In this document: positions 1 to 11,330 of the stretch, one piece after another | Layout: each line of letters starts with the position of its first letter | Position numbering within the stretch: position 1 is the first letter of the stretch | Source: Paramacrobiotus metropolitanus | Lineage: Eukaryota; Tardigrada; Eutardigrada; Parachela; Macrobiotidae | Length of the DNA: 64,000 bases | Reading direction: 5' to 3' | Assembly (NCBI RefSeq): GCF_019649055.1 | Contig: NW_026570336.1 | Span: 248,001 to 312,000 of the forward strand | Notes under the pieces: generated by a model | The model's input: only the letters and a program-made list of their open reading frames with translations | What the model was told of the DNA's origin: nothing | The model's database searches: none | Translations under genes and position numbers: made by a program

Positions 1-1339
1 CGGGCCCAAAGTTTTAGCAGTGGATAACATATTAGCATTAGAAGGGGCGGGTACTAGGCATTTAGAGTGTTTCAAATGTGGTGGCTTTTTACTTTCGTGT
101 CACTATAATTCTTTTTTTAAAGGAAACTTTATCTTCCTCCTGATTTAGACTGACAGGCACATGGTGGAAAGTAAACACGCGGAGGTGCGTAATTGCGAGT
201 TTGTGACGTATTTTCCTTGGAACATGGTTTTTGCATGGTGACAGGCACAACGGGTGCAGTCTCTATGTGTTATGGGGTCAATCCGAACTTCCAAGTGCAC
301 GCAATAGGCGAGAAAGTATAAATAATAGCACTCAGCAGGAGCCTTAAGAAGGTAAATACCGTAATACCGTAATTCCATTTCAAGTTTCCGACGAGATACA
401 ACACAAACACATGCCGTTAACGTTAATTGAAGTTCCCTCTATGAGGCGTTCCTTATACTCATGACTAGAAACTTATAAACCGGAAATTCCGGTTTCATAT
501 GTATTATTGATACGTAATTACGGACTCTGCTGGATTATATTCCCTTTTACTGCTCCTCAGCTTCGCTTCGGTCAACAATGCTAGCACAAAGCAGGACACT
601 TTCTTACAGGCAAAGACATTTCACCAGGCTACTATGGTATCTGTAAGTGAACGGGCGACAAACACTTACGTAGACCAGTTTCAGTTATTCGTATTTCTCT
701 CCCGAGTCAAGAATTTTGCAATCGGCTTTTTACTTTAGCGGATTTCGGAAAACTTAATCTTTTTGGAGTACTTGAAAATGTCAGGATCGGTTCAGGCGTT
801 TTTCAGTTATTTGCATTATAAAAAAACTGATGCCGAAAGCATGTAAGTTACACCACCACCCCAGCAAGCCACTGCGGTACATTGTTGAAACAAATGCATT
901 CCCCGCCACATATGCATGTGGCTGCAGCAATTCTTTATTACAATAACAGTAATAAGGACAGCACGCAAATGGAGGTCACAGCAGTTTTGGTGCAGTTTAT
1001 ATGTGCCGGCGGCCCGGCAGTGCTGCAGCTGTGTTGTATATATATGAATGTTTCATAGGCAATATCCATCCGAATAACAAGAAATAAAGCGCGGGCACAC
1101 TACTTTACATGCATTTTTTAAACATTAAGAAAACAACTAAAATTTCCATCCACTGGCGGGTTAAAAGGCAAAGTACTCAACACCGCAGTAGCATTTTCCT
1201 TGATCACAGCCAAACCAGAACGTTGCTTGATAAAAGCAGTAGAACGCGCTTCCCCAAATCTCCGGCTAATCCACGCAGTTTTTGGCCCATGAAATGTACC
1301 AGTTCGCTCAAAGCTGGGCCGAAAACACCCAGCGTTTAA
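1..1339. other. No gene recognised
   Basis: This stretch is AT-leaning intergenic sequence with no reading frame that resembles a known protein. Around 690-790 there is weak similarity to the dispersed repeat called R3 here (clearer copies at 7245-7490 and 43080-43420). I see no splice-site-bounded exon with convincing coding character. Confidence 0.5.
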
Positions 1340-3013
1340 AGCCTGGCTGGCACAGTGGCACTGACAGTGACCGCATGCAGCCATGCAGAACGCGTGTCAT
1401 CGCCATTTCCACTCAAATTACAGTAAACCAGATTAGATCCAATTAGACCACGTTGGTCTGCGGCGCTGGCTGCCGTTTGTGCGCCGGTCAGAGAAGGGCA
1501 TTAGAGAATGGTTGGCCAGTAGCGGCCCGTGACCCTCCCGCCAGCTCCGCTTCCGCTCTCAGGTAAGGTACAGATAGGCGCAGTGGGCAAAGGCTTCCAC
1601 CCTATAATGTAGCCGATCGAGAAACTACGCAGTACAAGTAATTACTGACATGCTGTGTCATTGTTGGGCGGTCATGATCAACACTTACTGGATTACGCAC
1701 CGAAAAAAGGATCTTAATCAATATGCATACGAATAATAGTATTGTGTGTACAGGAAGTACAGCCACAGATAGTGTACAAGGTCCACCCGTACAATGTACA
1801 CCTACAGAATACAGTAAGACCGGGGAGGCAGTTTTCCATGAACGTGTGTCACTTGCAACTTTACGAACAATATTTTTTGACACACGTTCATAGAACATAG
1901 AACAATATTTTTTATTTAGAATAATTTAATTTTCCACAACCGGTTGAGCGGTTTTGTGGCTTCGCTTTCGGTCTTATAGTGCTATACGTAGCCTATAGCA
2001 GTGCACTTCCCTAGTTTATTACGCATAGTTAGTTAATTTATTATTGGTCAAAGGCCGTTTCGTCGCATTATCTGGACGACTAATACCACTCCCGTTCAGG
2101 TACAAACCCATGGGTTTGTCATTCAAATGGTATTGTCGAATGACAGCCGGATCCGCTCCCAATATTGTCAAGGGAGCAAAAAGATCGCCAAAACGGTAAT
2201 TATAAAGGTGCAGAAGTTTACTGGATCGGCCATCTGCGTCTAGCCGTCTACCAAAGGCGACAGATGATACTTCAAGCGCTTCTAATTCCAACAGAAATCC
2301 CGAGCCCGGCTAAGAAGACGGAAGTAGTTTTCGGGACACCGGAAACCAATCCAAGGATACAGCGCATCTTGGAGTGTTATGTGATTTGACATAGGGATTA
2401 ATCTTGGGAGGATTCTCATTACGGGAATGATTACTACATGTATGTCGCCTCGTTTTTGAGTGCAATGAGATCGCTGGCCATTATTAAGGTGTCGGATATC
2501 TGTTTGCGGTACTCTCCCCATCAATGATCAACCTGCCACACGCTGTGGTATCCCACATTACACCAGCAGCGTTCGTTATTCCTGTTACTTGCAGTTGATT
2601 GAGAGAGACAAATACAGTCAGTGATGATTGGAATTTGCTCAGTTTACGCGTACTTCCGTTTCGCTTAAATAAGAGAAGAGTGCTGCTCATTACTTCGTGG
2701 CTTCGTCATCAAACCGACAACACATTTTTTGTGATTCTGACAGTGCTAGCGGTCTTATAACGCTACAGCATACGTGTATTTTTCTCAGCCAAAAACGCCG
2801 GCATCGTGGAAAGATTTGGATTCAGTTAGCGATAAAAAATCCGTTTTATGATGCAGATGTTTCTTTGTTAACCGAATCCGAATCTTTTAACTGATCGATT
2901 GAAAAGGCCGATCAAGTCCTTCTCGACCTCCTTGGAGCTGTGTTGATCTGTTGGAGCTCATAGACGACTTCGCGCCTATACAACCAACAACTACGTACCT
3001 CCGTCGAAAACTG

Positions 3014-3041
3014 CTGATAATCGAATTAATTCGATTATCAG
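3014..3041. repeat. Perfect 28-bp palindrome
   Basis: CTGATAATCGAATT is followed immediately by its exact reverse complement, with no loop. It lies about 30 bp upstream of a much longer zero-loop palindrome. Confidence 0.9.
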
Positions 3042-3070
3042 TGGATTCAACTAATTCGATTCGATTAATT

Positions 3071-3150
3071 ACGGGAGTGGACGGAATGCTGGAGGTCGAA
3101 GATGATGTTCGAACATCATCTTGGACCTCCAGCATTCCGTCCACTCCCGT
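3071..3150. repeat. 80-bp zero-loop palindrome, one mismatch
   Basis: A 40-base arm starting ACGGGAGTGGACGG is followed directly by its reverse complement. The centre is GATGTTC/GAACATC and there is a single mismatched pair. The outer part of the right arm is the sequence shared with segmental copy B near 10957, so the left arm looks like a newer inverted copy of pre-existing sequence. Confidence 0.9.
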
Positions 3151-3355
3151 CCGTTGCCGGGATCCGCCTTCGCTGAGGTCACTGCGACGGCGGACCTAAA
3201 AGTAGTCGCGTGGTCGGCAAAGCGGTAATGCGAGCTGCAATCAGCCCTGTGGCGTGTCCCTGCCCGTGACCTTAAGGTGTGGCGGTGTGACCTCCTGCGC
3301 CAGCTATAACCAGACCTTCCGCTTGTTGGCTATTCCCGCGGGATCCTGACGCTGG

Positions 3356-3410
3356 CCATGGGAACCGGGAAGAGTTCCCTGCGCCAGCGAACTCTTCCTG
3401 GTTCCCACGG
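3356..3410. repeat. Hairpin with 21-bp arms
   Basis: The arms begin CCATGGGAACC and end GGTTCCCACGG, with two mismatched pairs around a 13-base GC-rich loop. It belongs to the cluster of palindromes in segmental copy A. Confidence 0.75.
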
Positions 3411-3760
3411 GCATAATTAGTGCCCCGCGGGACAGATGCCTCTATCAGCTGCACCGCCGACGCCCTGAAGACCGCAACCACCCGGCGTTTATTCAAGTTT
3501 AGTGGGCTCTTCCACGGCCACGTGATCGCCGCCCCCGCTGGCATTCCCATTACGCGGCATCTCCGCAGCTTCGCATCTGACCTTTAGCACCTTCTCCAGC
3601 CGAACGCCTACGACGGTCCCGAGCTGGGTGCGGCCGGATGATAGCCAGGGTGTTGCACCGGCAGACCGCCTATCTCCATATGGTAACCCACTCTGGCCGG
3701 CTAATCTGCTCCCATCTTTCTTCAGGATGGCAGCCCGTTGTAGTGATCGGTAAATATCAA

Positions 3761-4522
3761 AGTGGATTTCTGCGGTGGTTACGATTGAGAATTATTTAGT
3801 CCATTAGGCAAGTGTCGTATATATGTAGTGTCTGCGCACATGCAACACTGGTTACACAATGAAAAGGCCTGAAATCACCAATGGCACTTTGGTTGTAATT
3901 GCCTTCTCCCTTTGACCTCTCACGCAAGGGCTGCAGCTAACGCTTGGTACAGTTTTCGGTTGCGCTGTTGTTTCGTGGTTTTGACTTTTGTGATTTTAAT
4001 GTCCTAACTTTAAATTTAACGATGCTCAATATCGCGACGTTGTAGACTGCAAAATGTTACACTTGGCAAAATATTATAGTTAGGATTTAGGATTTTTTGT
4101 TTCTCTGTGAGAAACGCAGCGTTGTAGAGAGTGATAAAGTAAATATTATTAGAGACAGCGATCACTTCTTCAATGCTGCCTAAGTTGAGCACGAAATCCA
4201 AATACGTTCCTGTATTATAGTAGTACAGTAATACTGTACAGATGTACACCACATTCACAGCAAGGGCGTGTCTACTGCTAGCGAATAGCGATGATTAGAT
4301 AAACGGCAGCACCGCTAACGAATCAAACGCTGTCCACACCGAACATGCGTAAGCACGTACTTGACGCGGGGAATAGTGTATGACTGTATATTCTGTCCGC
4401 CTATATGGGCAATGGTCAACCATCCTGTTCTCAGTTCCATATCAGTGCTGTGTAATGTGTATACCGTCGGCGACGTACCAGCAAGGAATCGTCGTGGTTG
4501 ATGCACCACACTGACAGCTACA
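3761..4522. other. No gene recognised
   Basis: Intergenic sequence between segmental copy A and the PIF/Harbinger element. Short reading frames here have no recognisable domain. Confidence 0.4.
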
Positions 4523-4871
4523 TTAAGCCCAAAGTTATACTTCCATCATTTGCCCCAAATGATTGTCATGTAGCATCAATTCACTGATGGGCATTCATAC
4601 TCACATAAAGGAATGTAGTCCATCAGTCTCATCTAAGTATGTCACACCCACATGAAAAATGATACATGACGGTGGTCAGGTGAAAATGATAGCAAATGAT
4701 GACCACAAATTGATGGAATGGTCTGGTTCATTCTGTCATTGTCATTCGCATCAGTTTTTGCCGTTTTGGCGCATTTCAACAGAATCTACAGTAGCGTTCC
4801 AACAATTTCAGCATATCACTGCAGTTCATATACAATTCCAACCAAAAAATTGTTTTTTAACAACTTTCAAA

Positions 4872-5083
4872 ATGTCGCGTAATAAAAAAGCCGCTTCTCG
4901 ATCGACCCAATCTTCCCAACGCGCTGTTAAGAGCAAGTCCTCTGTACGTGAGGATGAGCTGCTGATCAAACTCGTGGAAGATGCAAAACCGTTGTGGGAC
5001 CTGTCAACGCCAGATTACCTAAAATCGAGGGAAAAAGGACCCCTTTGGGATTATATTGCCACCCAAATCCCCGGAAAAGATGG
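4872..5083 (+). pseudogene. MADF-domain protein, first exon only (Harbinger accessory gene)
   Basis: The ATG at 4872 opens a basic serine-rich start (MSRNKKAASRSTQSSQR), followed by a MADF (Myb/SANT-like) N-terminal half. Visible MADF features are DELLIKLVEDAKPLWDLS, then PDYLKSREKGPLWDYIA. In MADF domains the pattern is an initial helix, a conserved LWD-like turn, then a tryptophan in the second helix. The exon ends at AAAGATG/GTGAGTG, a good splice donor, and the next exon is absent. In PIF/Harbinger elements such a protein binds DNA and partners the transposase. An upstream in-frame extension to 4659 is open, but the Kozak-like context AAAATG and the basic start favour 4872. Confidence 0.75.
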
Positions 5084-5353
5084 TGAGTGCCTCATATAAT
5101 GCACAAAGCCGAAAAAATAAGAGCCCATGTAATAATATAAAATCTCTTATGCGTGGTAATGCTATGAGTGTGTTGTGCACAGTCCCTTCTCATGTAAATT
5201 GGGACAAATTCTTCATTTGATTGGTATCATTGAGCGAAGCTCGCTGTATACATATTGAGAGATTAAAATCCTAAAATCTTGGATTTATGACTATAACGCC
5301 CGGTAATTTCTGAACAGTGATCTCAGCTAAGTAAAAATTATTATTAGCTTTAC

Positions 5354-5703
5354 CTTAGTGTTAAGGCGAGCCTGTGACGGGGGGATATCGGCTGAGCGTG
5401 CGTTGGGCCACGGCTTAATTCCGATTCTACCATCCGTAGAAGTTCGTCGAATGTCTCCGCCGACATACGGAAATACTCGAAAAACTTTTCTTCATCAAGT
5501 TTATACATCCTTTCCACAATTCTGAAGAATTCTCCTGTTTCCTCTCGATTGGTATTAATTTCGCGAACGTAACAGGTCCTCATGCGCACACGATTACTGG
5601 CAAGAAGTAGTCCCAAGCGCATACGAAGATAGCGTTTACGGCGTTGTTGGCGTGAAAGCAGAATGTGAATAACTGCTGCTTTACGAATGTTATCCAGACC
5701 CAT
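5354..5703 (-). pseudogene. PIF/Harbinger (HARBI1-like) transposase, N-terminal exon only
   Basis: The ATG is at 5703 on the minus strand. The visible family signature is KFFEYFRMSAETFDELLRMV, followed by PISPRHRLALTLR, matching the region before the first catalytic aspartate in HARBI1-type transposases. The exon ends at CTAAG/GTAAAG, a clear donor after residue 116. The next family segment (the FLATG-like helix and the DDE core) is missing. About 270 bp of AT-rich sequence separates it from the oppositely oriented MADF exon. This implies an internal deletion that removed the 3' parts of both genes. Confidence 0.85.
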
Positions 5704-6429
5704 TTTATATGAGTGGTAACAAGTTGGCCTTGCAAAACTTTAATAAATTTCAATAAACATTTTTGAAATGAGCAGGCTAGTGGAACATGGTCAATGAAAT
5801 TTCGACCGTTGGCATAGTTCATACTTTTCTTGTCAAGCGTGTCATGTATTCATGCATCATTTGCCATCATGTTTCCGGCGTCATTTTCATGTTTCCACCA
5901 TAATTTAAATGATGCCACATGTAAAATGAAAATGAAAGCGCATGATCGTCAGTTTCATTTCTCATCAGGTGGAAGTATAACTTGGGCTTTATAAATACAG
6001 AATAGTGTCGACAGAATGCGCAGCCGGCACATCAAGTCCTGTTCTGCTTCGGGTTTGACTGCGCCTCATTCTACCACATTCACCCTATCAGGATGCGAAG
6101 CTGTTTGTTTATATGTTTATATTACTGTACTACTGTTTTATCATTCTGTACAATCCAGGCACCCGATAGTAGAGAATACCGGCTGGACTGTGAATTTGGT
6201 ACGTACATTGTACGTTTGTACCAAACCGACTGTTTACATTGTCCCAATGCGAGCGGAGGCTGCGCAAAGTTATTCGAAGAAGAGATGGCTTCCACTCCAC
6301 CTAGAAACAATCAGCGATGGCTGTTTATTTCTTGGCAAGAAATCCCCTCTGCCATAACAATTTCCATTTTGAATGGCCAATTTGCGGAATGGATATCGAG
6401 AGAGAGGTGATTTGCAAGCGCCAGATACA

Positions 6430-6930
6430 GACGAAGCATTGTATGTGCGCGCAACATCCGGTTCAGAAGTTATTAGTGAAATGAAATTCCCAAAGCTTAA
6501 ACGCGCGGAGGTGTACCAGAAGTCTCATTATGAACCGATGCTCTTCGAATTTTGCACGAAAACGCACATTACTATGAAGGTCGTTTTGTTACCGAACCAG
6601 GTTTCACCCTTTTTTTCAAATTTTAAAATAATTTTAAAAATTTTTGAAATTCATTCTAAAATTTGAAAAAAAATGGTAGAAAGCCGGTTGGGTACCAAAA
6701 CGATCTTCATAGTAATGTGCGTTTTCGTGCAAAATTTGAAGAGTATCGGTTCCTAATGAGACTTTTTGTACACCTCCGCAAGTTTAGACTTTTGGATTTT
6801 CAATTTACTAATAACTCCCGAACCGGTTGTTGCGCGCACAAACTGCTTTTTCGCCCATGTATTGGAATCCTTTGGCTACAAAATATCATAAAGCAATGCA
6901 AAAAAGTGATTGGGAGTGCGTGACAGCGAA
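6430..6930. mobile_element. Foldback element with about 180-bp arms
   Basis: Arms at about 6430-6610 and 6673-6850 are reverse complements with scattered mismatches. For example, CGAAAACGCACATTACTATG in the left arm is mirrored as CATAGTAATGTGCGTTTTCG in the right arm. The loop is a T-rich/A-rich self-complementary stretch. The outer part of the right side (GTGATTGGGAGTGCGTGACAG) resembles the termini of the foldback elements at 41325-42525 and 43971-44430, so all three belong to one family. Confidence 0.8.
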
Positions 6931-7244
6931 AGTTGCCGTGGATATATGAATTTGATGCTATGTACCGAGCCAAATCCCCTTAAGTCTGCCTACCGTATCC
7001 GTAATGCGAGCACAATTAAGGAGCGCATAAATTAAACTAAAATCAAATAAATCTAAACTGAATTGTTCAGCAGCACATCAGCGATCGTGGTTGCATTTTT
7101 CTTAGTGTAGGGCGTTCACAACAGCCGCACATGTGTGGCAGTGGCTACATTTTTCTTGGTGTAATGCAGTGGCTTCGGTGGCGTGGCTAAAGCGCTTTCG
7201 TCACTGATTTTTTTACGTCGCAATTGCAAAAGAATGGTTCAACC

Positions 7245-7490
7245 TTTTTTTAAAATTTCAAGTACTCCGTGAAGGGTAAGTCTTGCATGGTCAGATAAAG
7301 AACAAAACCGGAAGAAAATCGGTTTCGGGAAAAAAATATTTAAGGTGGCCCACTCAAACGACCATCCCTCATTGACTTACCATAGTGGCCCACTCAAACG
7401 ACCATACGAGTAAGTAAAAAAACACATACTGCTAAATCGAACGGGTTGCGCCAACAATCATCGGGAGAGGTCAATTGCTCTGTGTAAGCC
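7245..7490 (+). repeat. Dispersed repeat R3, copy 1
   Basis: This block resembles the reverse complement of 43080-43420 and part of 55870-56010. The shared order is a TTTCAAGTAC-like segment, an AACCGGAAGAAAATCGGTTT-like segment, a CGACCAT segment and GGTCAATTGCTCTGTGTAA. It contains a 21-bp direct repeat, GTGGCCCACTCAAACGACCAT, at 7345-7365 and 7385-7405. Confidence 0.6.
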
Positions 7491-7780
7491 TTAGCGGCGA
7501 CGCGCAAGCGGCGGTCGCGTATAAAAACATGACGTCACAGCGCGTAATCTGGTAAACGATTTGGCTGATTTGGTAAACGAGAATTTGTCACCCAGCACTT
7601 TATGGGTGCGTATATTTTATATTTTTTTATTTTTATTGGCACAGGTTTATAAGCACAGGTTCCAGTCAACTCTGTAGGTGAGCAAATTCCGTTCTTTGAG
7701 CACATTTTTACTATGTCAGCGCAAGTAATGTGTGCACTGTGTATCCGCCACGAACAACACCAACTACGGTTGCGTGCAGT

Positions 7781-7880
7781 ATATCCGTAATGGGAATCCA
7801 GTTGATTTGTCCGAGTATGGATCATGCTGTTTCTCTCCCCGCAGTGACAAAATCCGGCGCCCATCGCCAAAATGTGTCAG
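7781..7880 (+). repeat. Dispersed repeat R1, copy 1
   Basis: The block runs from ATATCCGTAATG to CGCAGTGACAAAATC and a CATCGCC-AAATGTG segment. It matches R1 copies at 40162-40260 (+), 37352-37440 (-) and 39013-39112 (-). In this copy the flanking sequence around 7893-7960 resembles the hairpin adjoining the 40.2-kb copy, but its arms are no longer complementary. Confidence 0.6.
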
Positions 7881-7899
7881 ATTTGTTATTACGGGCTTC

Positions 7900-9069
7900 C
7901 ATGAGGGGGTAATTATTCTTTTGTTGAATGTCGATAATTGATGCTCCGCCAGGTGGGCTTTCTGTTGGTAGCTTTGGCAAATGAGAAGTATGACCGAAAG
8001 GAGAAAGCCTTTCCGCCGTACCTCTCATCACCAAGCTATCAACAGGGTACAGCTGTCGCGACTTGAAACAAAGCTGTGGATCGATAAAAGTACTAGAAAT
8101 GGTATTACTCTGTAACTGCACAAGTAAATTAACAATACAGACATACAATAATTTATAAATGTACACCTACGGTGAAATTCTTAAGCCGTCATATACATTC
8201 TCGATCGAAGCGTAGCAAAGGTCATCTGTGTTCAGCGATTATGGAGAACGTGGTGTCCGTCCGTCGGCCACCGCCACTAAATGCACGTATTGGCGGTTAG
8301 CTTTGCTATCAAATTCACACTTGCGGCGTTTGAAGGCTCGTCAACGATAATTTAGCCTGAATTTAGCCTAAATAATTTAGCTTAATTTGGCCCGATGCTG
8401 GCCTGAAGCGGAGCACTTCCCTGGTTACCTGAAGTATGTGACCTAAAGCAGGTAACACTGGATGCAGTGACTGGCGCTGCTTGTCATTCATTAGGCTTAT
8501 GCCACCTGCTGCACGGACATGCAGTGTAAGTTGTGTGACCAATCGCGAAACTAAGGTTTCTGCACAATCGACATTTGTTGATTCACGGAACTGACCGCTG
8601 GTCAGTAATATGAAAGCAAGTTCCAAAGCAAGTTATGACGATATACTTGTAATTCTCCAGTTATACAACTGCTTTGCATTTTGCGAGTATTTGGCGACTG
8701 TAAGGAATGCCGCAAAAGTTTAACTGCTAGAATGAATTTTAAAATAATTGATTTTACATAAAGTACTCTGAAAATCGGTAATCAGCAAAGTGTTTGTTCG
8801 AAAGTTGTAAAGTTATAAATTCGCTTTTCAAAATGGCTGGTTAAGTAACTGGAATTCTTCCAGCGGCCTGTGCGCATTTGATAATTTTTCAACGGAATCC
8901 GTGTAATTATCTCAAAGTTTCAACTGTTTAATGTGTTTTGGATATCGACTGCGGTTGAGGAACTTTGTATTGAATTTTTTTGTTTTCCACTGACTGTACA
9001 AGGAGAGAGACGTAATAACCAAGTCTATGAAGGGCGAAATATGTACTTGCGAATTGTGAACTGGTTAAA
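7900..9069. other. No gene recognised
   Basis: Intergenic sequence. The reading frames present have no domain-like features and I see no clear exon. Confidence 0.4.
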
Positions 9070-11330
9070 GCCCGGCTGGCACAAGCAATGACCACATGCA
9101 TAAGGAGGAAGACGCGTGTCATCGCCAGTTCCTCTCACACTAGACCAAATTACACGTAGATCAAACTGGACCAGGTTGGCTGGCGGCGCTGGCTGACATT
9201 TGTGCGCCGGTCCGCGGACAGCCACCGCAGAACGGCCGACCAGTAGCGCCCTGTGGCGCTTCCGCTTTCAGGGAAGGAGCACATATGCGCAGTGGCAGCG
9301 TGCAATGTCCCGCCCTAATGTGGCCGATACAGAAACTACGCAGTACAGGTAATTACTGTACTGACTTGCTACAGATAATACTCCAGTCGTTCTAATTCCA
9401 ACAGGAATCCCGATGGGCCTGAGCCCGGCTAAGAACACGGAAGTATTTTCCAGTATACCGAGCCGGCCGGAGCATTAAAGGTTAGGCTGTAGATACGGAG
9501 ACGCCGAGGGCAAAGTGTGAACCGGAACTAATCAAATGATACTGCGCAAGATGCAGTGTTATGTGATCTGTAGTAAGGATTAAGAGTAGGAGAATTCTCA
9601 TTAAGGTAAAGATGGTAACCTATGTCATCTCGTTTTTGAGGGCAACAAGATCGCTGGCCATGGCTGACCTTATTGGTGTGTCGGATTAATGCTTCCTGTA
9701 CAGATCTGTACTCTCTCCATCACTGATCTTTTCATCACACGGTATGGTGTCCCACATTACGCCAGCAACGTTCGTCATTCTTGCAACTTGCCATTTATCG
9801 GAAGGGATGAAGTCAGTGACAATTTGAATTCTCTCTCGGTTTATGGGTGCCTCCGCTGCTTTCTCAGCTTATGAATGGTTGATTTTTAATTATTCATGCC
9901 TCCCCAGTCCAGACTATTTCTGAAGAGTAATTTGGACACTGGTCTGCCTTACTTTAGCTATATACGCGGTATAAATATTTCCTCGATTCGAGGAAATACT
10001 TATACCGCTGATATAGCTCCGAAGGCACCGTTTGGAGACAGTGTGGCATTTTCGAATGCATTAACATACAGTATATTGCCGTCATGAGACAGCACATCTT
10101 GACGTTTCATGAAATCCTGCGCAGGCATTGTGAACAGAATATGTACATCGGATTTAGATTCAGTCAGCAATAAATATCAGCTTCCGTTAAAACGGCCTCC
10201 AAAGTCTTCCCCAGTTTTCGAACAATGTGCAAGATTTTTGAAGCCGTTTGATTCCCAAGAATTCTTGGAGCAGTTTGATCTATTTGGCGCTTATGTACAG
10301 TAAATGCTCTCTGTATATTGCAGTAGCTTCACTACTTTCCCTAATTTCATATTTTATTTGACATGGAATTCTGCGCTCAACGGCTAATCGAAGTAATGAT
10401 TTTACGGAATTAATGTTTATGTCATCTATCCCTTCGCATCCGTAACTTTTCGAAATTCCTAATGGGATGTTGACCTTTCTTGCTAACGAGATGCAGCTTC
10501 GATGGAGGGATCCTGTTATCCACGCGGGTATGCTGCAGCCGGGTGGCTTGTGGCTTATTTCCTGCTTTGCCCGGACTGCTCTTAATCATCGGCCTGATCA
10601 ACGGCTGCACCAAAGACCTGCTGTCGTGGCAAGCGGCCCTGCGGCAGGCCTTTGGTACAGTTGTTGGGCAGGCAGTGCTACTTGCCACTACAGCATCGCC
10701 ACTGACCGATTTAATTCCGGCATCACAAAATTACAGTGTAAGACTCCGTAATTGTGAATGGTCTCGTTGGCTTCCTGTTATTGCAGTATGGGTTTGAATG
10801 TCATGTAACTAACTAACTCAACGGCGCCGTGCATAATATCACGGTATCACCTACAGCACGCCGCTGAGATTTCCGGACATCGTACGGCTGCTCAACCAAC
10901 TCCCGCTAGCTCACCTCCGCAACGACCGCGTCAACACCGCCTACATGTTCGGTCTCCAGCATTCCGTACACTCTCGTCCATCGCCGGGATCCCCCCGCCA
11001 CCGCAACGATGAACTTGAAAGCGCCACCGTGGAAGGTCAGCGGTGACATCAGATGCAATCAGCGCTATGTCGTGTTCCCGGCGGCGCTGTCTGTGACCTT
11101 ACGGCCTGGCGATTTACAGCAGCACGCAAGTCATCAACTGCGTGGAACTGCGCACATCGGCGCGCGTCGGGTGCTGGGCGCGGTCCGATGCCAGCCCGGT
11201 GATGCGGCGCCGGCAGACCGCTTACCTCCCAGAATAATCACTCCGGCCGCATGTTCCCGTCTTCCTTCTAGATGGCAGCTCCAACGAAGTTGTCGGTAAG
11301 TGCCAAAAGTGCGGTGGCCATGACTCAGGG
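9070..11330. repeat. Segmental duplication, copy B (partner 1340-3760)
   Basis: See copy A for the matching blocks. Around 10540-11310 this copy holds a GC-rich, formerly coding-looking stretch. One frame near 10865 reads FPDIVRLLNQLPLAHLRNDR before ending at a stop near 11045, and another near 10570 is hydrophobic. I do not recognise the family and no single frame stays open. It is best treated as a decayed gene copy. Confidence 0.65.
9956..10018. repeat. 63-bp zero-loop palindrome
   Basis: A 31-base arm (AGCTATATACGCGGTATAAA...) and its near-exact reverse complement flank one central T at 9987. It is the copy-B counterpart in style to the palindromes at 3.0-3.15 kb, but its sequence is different. 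Confidence 0.85.

Larger units (their letters stand above)
1340..3760. repeat. Segmental duplication, copy A (partner 9070-11330)
   Basis: Collinear similarity to 9070-11330 can be followed through several blocks. The block at 1340-1650 matches 9070-9370 (shared GCGGCGCTGGCTG and GAAACTACGCAGTACA). The block at 2280-2660 matches 9385-9850 (shared TTCTAATTCCAACAG and ATCGCTGGCCAT). The block at 3120-3760 matches 10955-11310 (shared CCAGCATTCCGT and CCGGCAGACCGC). Both copies are full of indels. The GC-rich 3' part looks formerly coding, but I cannot name the gene. Copy A carries the long palindromes listed separately. Confidence 0.7.
4526..5988. mobile_element. Deleted PIF/Harbinger DNA transposon
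   Basis: The element has inverted ends. The left end begins AGCCCAAAGTTATACTTCC, and the right end is the reverse complement of AGCCCAAGTTATACTTCC, one base shorter. A three-base TTA lies immediately outside both ends (4523-4525 and 5989-5991), matching the TTA/TAA target duplication of PIF/Harbinger. Inside are a MADF-domain exon on the plus strand and the N-terminal exon of a HARBI1-like transposase on the minus strand, the two genes expected for this superfamily. Both genes stop at a splice donor facing the middle of the element and no later exons follow. This 1463-bp copy has therefore lost the catalytic part and cannot be autonomous. Confidence 0.9.
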
